NCBI GenBank assembly: GCA_009363875.1
Contig: CM018694.1
Coordinates: forward strand, 2,976,001 to 3,040,000
Length of the DNA stretch: 64,000 nt
From: Mikania micrantha
Lineage: Eukaryota > Streptophyta > Magnoliopsida > Asterales > Asteraceae
Reading direction: 5' to 3'
Below are positions 57,191 to 64,000 of this stretch, piece after piece (position 1 is the first letter of the stretch; every line of letters starts with the position of its first letter). Made by a program: the position numbers and the translations under genes. The notes beneath the pieces are model-generated. The model saw nothing but the letters and a program-made list of their open reading frames with translations. It was not told the DNA's origin and made no database searches.

Positions 57191-57529
57191 CACAGGTTAT
57201 AGAATTTAGGTGGACTTAGAGACCTAGACTATGACCATAGGCTCGTATAGTAACACAGAGAGCACCGAACATGTCTAACGAACAAAACTTGTTATGAATT
57301 AAGCTAGGATAATCAGGTGGTACGGATCTCAGTTATGAGTGGCCAGCATAACTGAAACTCGCAACACGCGTACATTCTAGTTTGATTTGACTCAAGTGGA
57401 ACATTAATAACTAAAGGATCGAATAGTTGTGTTAGGATAGGGAAACGTCGGATATCATGTGTATGTTGAATGTTATTATTCAATATTTTTTTTCCATGGT
57501 ACTGATTCGAGTATTCTGTTTATACAGCG

Positions 57530-58258
57530 ATGGCAGACCAAGGGGAGAGATACATCTATCAGCGTTTTCCTTACGTGATACTAGACGATACACCAAGCTC
57601 GAGTTCGGGTTCTGACTCCGATCCGTCGGAGGTATCTGCAGCTGCTTCTCAGGCTGATATACCATTACCACAGACACCACCAGCACCAGTACCAGCACTA
57701 GCACCAGCACCTATGCCATCTCCACCGAGAGCCCCAGCGTGGGATGGACTCAGACGGATGCGAGGTCAAGCTCTCAAGACGACAGGTCTTCCTCCTAGAC
57801 ATCAGATGGCGTCTAGAGATGAACCCGACACCATACATGAGGTGGGGGAGTCATCCCGTCAGGCCGAGCTGCGGGCCCAGATGCAGCAGGTCTCTCAGGA
57901 CTTACAGGCCCTGAGACAGGAGGTACAGCAGCATCATACTCTACTTGAGGATACTCGCTTTACAGTGTTGGAGATACTCACGTCGCACCTGACTCTAATG
58001 GAGCAGGTCAATATGATGGGTCTGGATACACAGGCATGGAGGACTACAGTAGAGGAGCGACTGCAGAGAACCTGGGTGCAGAGGCTTATTGTTACATTCT
58101 GGCAGCAGGTTGCGGTGTTGAGTGCAGGAGTAGAGAGGGTGAGAGAGTTCCTGGTTTGGCTTGGGATGGCCAGTTTTGAGACCAGGATGTTAGTGGTGGG
58201 AGTGTTTATGGCAGCAGTAGCTATGTTGTTTTCTTGCTTATCGTACTTTTTACGATAA
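57530..58258 (+). CDS. extra ORF upstream of gag: coiled-coil, tail-anchored-looking protein
   Basis: An intact 242-codon ORF, MADQGERYIYQRF..., lies between the 5' LTR and gag. Residues 1-45 are rich in Ser, Asp and Glu (SSSSGSDSDPSE); about 48-72 are a Pro/Ala repeat (PPAPVPALAPAPMP); about 110-150 form a Gln/Leu-rich predicted coiled coil (LRAQMQQVSQDLQALRQEV); about 185-205 are amphipathic; about 218-241 form a hydrophobic stretch (MLVVGVFMAAVAMLFSCLSY) at the extreme C-terminus, ending FLR. It contains no Gag, protease or polymerase motif. The start ATG is preceded by a TTTATACAG acceptor-like site. It stays open while gag downstream has five stops, which hints at recent function or at simple luck. 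I do not recognise the family; an env-like or membrane-targeting role is only speculation. Confidence 0.6.
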   Translation: MADQGERYIYQRFPYVILDDTPSSSSGSDSDPSEVSAAASQADIPLPQTPPAPVPALAPAPMPSPPRAPAWDGLRRMRGQALKTTGLPPRHQMASRDEPDTIHEVGESSRQAELRAQMQQVSQDLQALRQEVQQHHTLLEDTRFTVLEILTSHLTLMEQVNMMGLDTQAWRTTVEERLQRTWVQRLIVTFWQQVAVLSAGVERVREFLVWLGMASFETRMLVVGVFMAAVAMLFSCLSYFLR

Positions 58259-59086
58259 GTATGTTCAGACGGTTCTTTTGGGATATCATATGCACAGACG
58301 GATAGGTTGTTAGTATGTGATGTAGATGGGAAGTTTTGATTGTGAAATGTATTCCCGGTAGTTAGTGTTGGTATTATAGTTCTGATAGTTCTTGTAGTAA
58401 AACTTTGTGATGTATAAAACTATGGTAGTGTAACAAGATGGTTGCTTTTGTATATCTGTATGTGTATGATGTGTGAACTCTATTTTTCGTAACAAACTCG
58501 TGAGCACTATAATCAGAACAGTGAGAACATATATGTATGATAACTTATCTAACGACTGTAGGACAACCTAAAATACTTTGTGTGCTATTACCTCTAGGGT
58601 ATGTGTGACAACATATCAAAGTCCCTTGTGGCAACATATCAAAGTCCCTTGTGGCAACATATCAAAGTCCCTTGTGGCAACATATCAAAGTCCCTTGTGG
58701 CATCATATCAAAGCCCTGTGTGGCAACGTTTCAATTGTCTGTGTGACAACATTTCAAAGTCCTGTGTGGCAGTGTTTCGAGGTCCTGAGTGATCATATAT
58801 CAAAAACATGGTTAATAACATATCTAAGTCGCAGTACTGTGAGCTGTGAAATATTTTAACATGTTTTTGAATTAACAGGACTGAGTATAACTACAAATAT
58901 CTGTATGATCTGTGTGTATCGAGAACATGTCTGGACTAAATTCATGTAGTTATACAGTATTCTTTATAATCACATTTCAATATAAATTTTCAGTGTAACT
59001 GAATATGATCGAAATTATGTGATAGAACGAGTTATATCCTTAATGTTTTTGAACTGACCTGAGTTTGTCTGCATGTGGGCAGAACT
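58259..59086 (+). other. region between extra ORF and gag
   Basis: Non-coding apart from frames produced by the 23-bp repeats at 58605-58800. It ends in TGTGGGCAG just before the gag start, again acceptor-like. Confidence 0.5.
58605..58800 (+). repeat. 23-bp tandem repeats, about eight units
   Basis: CAACATATCAAAGTCCCTTG plus TGG repeats perfectly four times (about 58609-58700), then degenerates (CAACGTTTCAATTGTCTGTG and similar) to about 58800. The open frames over this stretch are a by-product of the repeat. Confidence 0.9.
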
Positions 59087-60415
59087 ATGGCTCCAAAAAG
59101 AGGTCGACCAGCTAGGAAGGCTAACAAGAACGCTACTAACTCAGGGCCGAATCAAGGTCCATCAGTACATGTTGAATCAAATCCAGATCCACAGGTTAAT
59201 CTGGAAACAAATACTGCTCCACCTGCAGGTGCAAGTGGATCCGAAACGAACGAAGCAATGATAGCGCGAATTGTACGGGAACAGCTATCTGCTTGTGGTG
59301 TTTTGATACAACAACAACCACATATCACTGCAGGTTCTGGTGGTGACCACGATCATACTGAACATAATGCTACTGGTGGTCACGCATAAACTCATACTAT
59401 CATTGGTGCAACAACAACAAAAACAACTGCTCCTGATCCACCTCAGCAGGGATATACTTATAAGTACTTTGCTTCCTGTAACCCTCCTACTTTCACAGGC
59501 AAGGAGGGAGCGGCTGGTCTATTAAGGTGGATCGAGGAAATGGAAACAAAACTTAAAATCAGCCAATGTTTGGAGGAGCATAAGGTGTCCTATGCTGCCT
59601 GTTCTCTGAAAGAATCATCTTTAACCTGGTGAAATACCCAGGCAAAAACTTTGGGTTCAGCCACAGTCGACTCGATGGGCTGGAATGATTTTAAAACTCT
59701 GATTAGATCAGAGTAATGCCCACTCACTGAAATTCAAAAGCTCCAGGAGGAATTCTGGAACCACTCGATGATCGGGGCTGATTGTTTAGCGTATACCCAT
59801 CTTTTTCACGAACTTACTTGCTTACTTCCCGATATGTTTCCTACAGAAGCAGCGTTGATCGAGAAGTATATTAAGGGTCTGATTCCCCAGATTCGGGGAA
59901 TGGTAACTGCAGCTGAACCAACGACTCTTAAACGTGCAATTCTCTTGACCACAAAGCTTACCGATGAGGCGGTAAGGAGTGGTATGTTGTCGACAAAAAC
60001 CCAGACGGCCGTGGGCCGTAATGATGTCGGTACCTCAAACGTTTCTTAAGGTACCAAACGAAAATGGTTCGGAAAAACCAAGGCCAAGGTTCCGGCTGAA
60101 ACGAGCAACCCAGTTGGGAGGAATTATGGTGCAGTGGTTTCTGAGAGGAAAGGCTACACTGGACAGGCGCCTAAATGTACTCGTTGTTCATTTCATCATA
60201 CTGGGCCGTGTCCTACTTGTGCCAACTGTAATAGAGTTGGACACTACACCAAGTATTGTAGTTTGCCTGCTCGTCAACTGAATCAAGCACCACGACAAAC
60301 CATTCAAATGAATCGGTCATGTTACAAATGCGGGAGTCCTGATCACTTGATTAGGAACTGTCCAAACAATAATAACACCAATCCGGGGAATGAAGCTAGG
60401 GGGAGAGCTTTCTAG
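59087..60415 (+). pseudogene. gag of gypsy element 3, with five stops
   Basis: A single frame from ATG 59087 (MAPKRGRPARKANK) with TAA 59387, TGA 59630, TAA 59714, TAA 60047 and TAG 60413. Capsid region: NPPTFTGKEGAAGLLRWIEE (59480-59540) and a LIEKYIKGLIPQIRGMV block (59860-59910). Two zinc-knuckle regions follow: CTRCSFHHTGPCPTC, CANCNRVGHYTKYC and CYKCGSPDHLIRNC (60180-60362), which bind RNA in Gag proteins. Several stops fit one-step C-to-T or G-to-A changes (for example CAA to TAA, TGG to TGA). The frame continues into protease, as expected for a single polyprotein. Confidence 0.88.
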
Positions 60416-61560
60416 ATTGGTGCAACCGAGGCGAGGAATGATGTAAACATTGTCACTGGTACATTTTTACTCAATAATCTTTACGCATCAGTTCTTTTTG
60501 ATACGGGAGCAGATAAGAGCTTTATCTCTCCTGAATTTGCATCATTACTTTCATTGCCTGTGGTAGATCTAGAAACTCCCTATGTTATTGAACATGCTAA
60601 TGGCAAGTTAATCAAAATTAACAGTGTTATTCAATGATGTTCCTTGAATCTGAATGATCATCTTTTCAATATCAATTTACTTCCTATTGAGCTTGGAAGC
60701 TTTGATGTCGTTGTCGGTATGGACTGGCTTTCTGATAGGGGTGTTCAAAATAATCCGTATCCGAATCCGAAATCGAAATATCCGAAAATCCGTATCCGAA
60801 ATATCCGAAAATTCGGATATCCGGAAGTTCGGATATCCGAAGGTCCGGAAATTCGGATTCGGATTCGGATAGTAATTTTGAAAAATTTCGGATAGTTCGG
60901 ATATCCGAACTATCCGAAATAGTTATTTTTTTCGGATAGTTTTCGGATATTCGGATATTTTTTCGGATATTCGGATATTTTTTCGGATATTTCGGATAGT
61001 TTTTCGGATATTCGGATATTTTTTCGGATATTTCGGATAGTTTTTCATATATTCGGATATTTCGGATATTTTTCAGATTTTCGGATATCCGGATGTATTT
61101 TTTTAATTTTTTCCCCCTTTTTTTAGAGTTCGGATATCCGAACGGATATCCGAATCCGAATTCGAAATTTCGGATATCCGAACTTCGGATATCCGAAATT
61201 TCGGATTCGGATTCGGATAGTGAAAACCACTATCCGAAATTTTCGGATATCCGAAATTCGGATATCCGAATCTCCGGATATCCGAAATTGAACACCCCTA
61301 CTTTCTGATAACCAAGCGAAAGTTGTGTGTCAAAACAAGATGATCCGTATTCCATTACCTAACGGTAATACACTGATAGTTCAAGGAGAACGAGCTGGTA
61401 GAAAACTTGGTATTATATCTTGTATGCGAGCTCAGAAATTCTTAAGGAAAGGCTGTTATGCTTTTCTGGCACACGTGACTGAGCATGATTCTTCAGCCAA
61501 ACAAATCACAGACATTCCAGTAGTCAAAGATTTTCCTGAGGATATCTCAGGATTACCCCA
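60416..61560 (+). pseudogene. aspartic protease region, split by a MITE
   Basis: ASVLFDTGADKSFISPEFA (60487-60543) holds the DTGA catalytic motif. A TGA at 60635 and then the MITE at 60736-61300 break it, and the sequence resumes with LSDNQAKVVCQNKMI. The MITE plus its duplication adds 573 bp, a multiple of three, so the frame is kept across it, though the insert itself has stops. It ends at DIPVVKDFPEDISGLPQ (61510-61560), followed by a one-base shift into RT. Confidence 0.88.
60736..61300. mobile_element. hAT-like MITE packed with TTCGGATA motifs
   Basis: 565 bp with termini TAGGGGTGTTCAA and TTGAACACCCCTA and a perfect 8-bp duplication CTTTCTGA (60728-60735 and 61301-61308), diagnostic of hAT. 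The interior consists almost entirely of TTCGGATAT, ATCCGAA and GGATATCC in both orientations around a T-rich centre (about 61090-61125). No transposase. The same terminal sequence is found at 3523-3775. Confidence 0.9.
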
Positions 61561-64000
61561 GTGAGACAAGTTGAATTTCGGATTGACTTAATTCCAGCTG
61601 CAACACCTGTTGCTAAAGCTCCGTATCGGCTTGCGCCATCAGAAATGCAAGAACTTTCATGTCAACTACAGGAACTCTTAGAAAAGGGTTTTATTAGACC
61701 TAGTTTCTCACCCTGGGGAGCACCAGTACTTTTTGTGAAAAAGAAGGATGGTTCATTCAGGATGTGTATTGACTACCGGTAGCTCAATAAACTAACAATC
61801 AAAAACCGTTATCCATTGCCACGTATAGACGATCTGTTTGATCAACTTCAAGGCGCTACTTACTTTTCAAATATTGATTTAAGATCCGGATATCATCAAT
61901 TACGAGTGCATGAAGTTGATGTTCCTAAAACTGCATTCAGAACTCGATACCGGCATTATGAATTTTTAGTGATGTTGTTTGGATTAACAAACGCTCCTGC
62001 GGTTTTCATGGATCTGATAAATCGGGTATGTAGGCCTTATTTGGATAAGTTTGTTATTGTATTTATTGATGACATTCTTTTTTATTCTCAAAGCCAACAG
62101 GAACACGCTCAACACTTGAAACTGATCTTAGAACTTTTGGCACGTGAAAAATTATATGCCAAGTTCTCCAAGTGTGAGTTCTGGTTACGAGAAGTACAAT
62201 TTCTTGGTCATGTAGTGAATCAAAACGGTATTCAAGTAGATCCCAGTAAGATTAAGGCTGTGGAACAATGGGAAACACCGCGAACCCCAACAGAAATACG
62301 TCAATTTCTAGGGCTGGCAGGTTATTATCGTCGATTTATCAAGATTTTTTCAAAGATAGCCTTGCCGCTGACGACGTTGACACAGAAAAATCAACTGTTT
62401 ATATGGGGTTCCCAACAGGATGAGGCATTTCAACTGTTGAAACACAAACTCTGCAATGCACCTATTTTGGCATTACCGGAAGGTATTGATAATTTCACAG
62501 TGTACTGTGATGCTTCGCGCCAAGGCCTCGGGTGTGTTTTAATGCAGAACGATAAGGTGATTGCTTACGCTTCTCGGCAGTTGAAAGTACATGAGAAGAA
62601 TTACACTACGCATGATCTAGAACTTGGTGCAGTGGTGTTTGCACTCAAGATTTGGAGACACTATTTGTATGGAACCAAGTGTGTTATATACACTGATCAC
62701 AAAAGTCTTCAACATATTCTAGATCAGAAAATGCTGAATATGCGACAAAGGCGGTGGGTTGAACTATTAAACGATTATGACTGTGAAATTCGTTATCACC
62801 CAGGCAAAGCAAATGTTGTAGCCGATGCCTTAAGTCGCAAGGAACGAGTCAAACCTTTACGAGTGAAAGCGTTAGGTATGACTATCCAAACTAGTCTAAT
62901 TCCTCAAATCAAGGAAGCTCAGCAGCAGGCTTTACAAACAACGAATTACCCTGCTGAGGAATTGAGAGGATTAGATAAACACCTTGAAACCAAAACTGAT
63001 GGAGTATTGTATTTCAAAAGCCGAATTTGGGTTCCTCTATTCGGTAACACTAGAATGATCATCTTGGATGAGGCGCACAAATCCAGGTACTCTATTCATC
63101 CGGGCGCTGATAAAATGTATAAAGATCTTAAAGACTTTTATTGGTGTCCTGGAATGAAGAAACACATAGCTGAATATGTGGGTCGATGCTTAATGTGTTT
63201 AAAAGTTAAGGCTGAACATCAACGACCTTCTGGGTTATTGCAACAACCGGAGATTCCCATGTGGAAATGGGATCAGATCTCTATGGATTTTATTACTAAA
63301 TTACCCAGAACATCACGAAATCATGACTCTATATGGGTTATCGTTGATCGCCTTACAAAAACTGCGCATTTCATTCCCATCCGAGAAGATTACTCCTTGG
63401 ATCGACTTGCTAAACTCTATGTTAATGAGATTGTATCTCGACATGGAGTACCAATCTCTATTATTTCTGATAGAGATAGTCGATTTACGTCACGATTTTG
63501 GCAAACTCTTCAGAATGCTCTGGGCACGCAAATCAATATGAGCACAGCTTATCATCCACAAACCGACGGGCAAACCGAACAAACCAATCAAACCCTGGAA
63601 GATATGCTCAGAAGCTGTGTGATTGATTTTGGTGGTAGCTGGGATATTCATCTTCCACTTGTTAAATTCTCATACAACAACAGCTATCATACCAGTATTA
63701 AATGCGCTCCATTTGAAGCACTTTACGGACGCAAATGTAGATCACCTGTCTGTTGGTCAGAGGTAGGTGAGAATCGAATCATAGGCCCATAACTTATTCA
63801 GGAAACAACTGATAGGATCGCACTAATTCAAGAACGAATAAAAGCTGCTCGCGATCGACAGAAGAGTTATGCTGACAACCGTCGTAGACCCTTGGAATTT
63901 CAAGTCAATGATCTAGTAATGCTTAAAGTTTCACCATGGAAGGGTATCTTCAGATTTGGGAAAAGAGGTAAACTTTCACCAAGATTTGTAGGACCATTCA
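61561..64000 (+). pseudogene. RT, RNase H and integrase of gypsy element 3 (runs off window)
   Basis: RT: RQVEFRIDLIPA, FIRPSFSPWGAPVLFVKKKD, RMCIDYR then TAG 61780 where E is expected, KNRYPLPRIDDLFDQL, SNIDLRSGYHQLRV, FVIVFIDDILFYS (active site IDD). RNase H: YCDASRQGLGCVLMQ, HDLELGAVVFALKIW, YTDHKSLQHI. Integrase: MYKDLKDFYWCPGM, CLMCLKVKAEHQR, ISMDFITKLPRTS, SDRDSRFTSRFW, HPQTDGQTEQTNQTLEDML. From 61816 to 63792 the frame is open for 658 codons, then TAA 63790 replaces the expected Glu of the GPEL motif; the C-terminal domain continues in frame (FQVNDLVMLKVSPWKG) to the window end. Only two stops break pol, fewer than in gag. Confidence 0.92.

Larger units (their letters stand above)
37250..64000 (+). 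mobile_element. Athila-type gypsy element, nested and incomplete in window
   Basis: The LTR start TGATGGGAGGTGAATG is found at 37250 and 54472, with about 230 bp of similarity before the first copy is cut. Between them are Athila-like RNase H/integrase (43194-44879) and a long non-coding 3' region (44880-45853 plus 53833-54471) ending in the GAGGACAAGCAAAAGCAAGTGTGGG signature typical of Athila 3' ends. gag, protease and RT are missing. Other elements fill 37480-43193, 45854-53827 and 55038 onward. The right part of the 3' LTR is outside the window. Confidence 0.8.
55038..64000 (+). mobile_element. gypsy element 3, chromovirus-like, right end outside window
   Basis: 5' LTR 55038-57175, primer site 57179-57190, extra ORF 57530-58258, gag 59087-60415, protease (split by a MITE), RT, RNase H, integrase to the window end. 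It is inserted in the 3' LTR of the Athila-type element; the left flank is TAAAG, to be compared with the right flank beyond the window. Its LTR family also supplies the solo LTR at 20003-22140. Confidence 0.9.

Noticed and set aside
58578..58859. Forward ORF with repeated HIKVPCGNISKSLVA
   Set aside because: By-product of 23-bp tandem repeats, whose length is not a multiple of three.

Overview
This is nuclear DNA from a flowering plant. The evidence is plant-type spliced exons, chromovirus, Athila and copia LTR retrotransposons primed by initiator Met-tRNA, and hAT and Mutator MITEs. The extra retrotransposon ORF at 39-42.7 kb resembles one that I remember as common in Asteraceae gene sets, so a daisy-family genome is my best guess (inference, moderate confidence). 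I found no bacterial features, tRNA, rRNA or CRISPR.

Layout. (1) 1-2885: old transposon debris, made of a LINE 3' end split by a hAT MITE and a Ty3/gypsy integrase remnant. (2) 2886-11132: the only cellular gene I recognise, the 3' part (eight exons, intact frame, 417 codons plus stop) of a gene for an LMBR1-like multispanning membrane protein. Its 5.3-kb first visible intron holds a decayed Ty1/copia element that itself carries a hAT MITE and two related Mutator-like MITEs. (3) 11133-17208: AT-rich intergenic DNA with a 40-bp minisatellite, a palindromic MITE and a 500-bp tandem duplication. (4) 17209-29473: a 12.3-kb gypsy element with 2.7-kb, almost identical LTRs but ruined coding capacity, carrying a 2,138-bp solo LTR of another family with a perfect 5-bp target duplication. 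(5) 29975-36582: seven 933-bp tandem repeats, each including a LINE/SINE-like tail. (6) 37250 to the window end: a nest of retroelements. An Athila-type element (5' LTR fragment at 37250, RNase H/integrase at 43.2-44.9 kb, 3' LTR from 54472) contains the remains of a second LTR element whose only gene is a non-canonical ORF (39164-42695). It also contains a full reverse-strand chromovirus (45854-53827, target duplication TGTGT) and, inside its 3' LTR, a forward chromovirus (55038 to beyond the window) with an unusual extra ORF upstream of gag.

Function. Except for the LMBR1-like gene, almost everything here is transposon, and most of its coding regions carry stops or frameshifts. The exceptions are the 242-codon ORF at 57530-58258 and a 658-codon open RT-RNase H-integrase stretch at 61816-63792. 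Several unrelated LTRs and MITEs share one design feature: each contains a short, family-specific, mostly CpG-containing motif repeated many times. Together with the two extra ORFs, this is the most interesting unexplained signal in the window.
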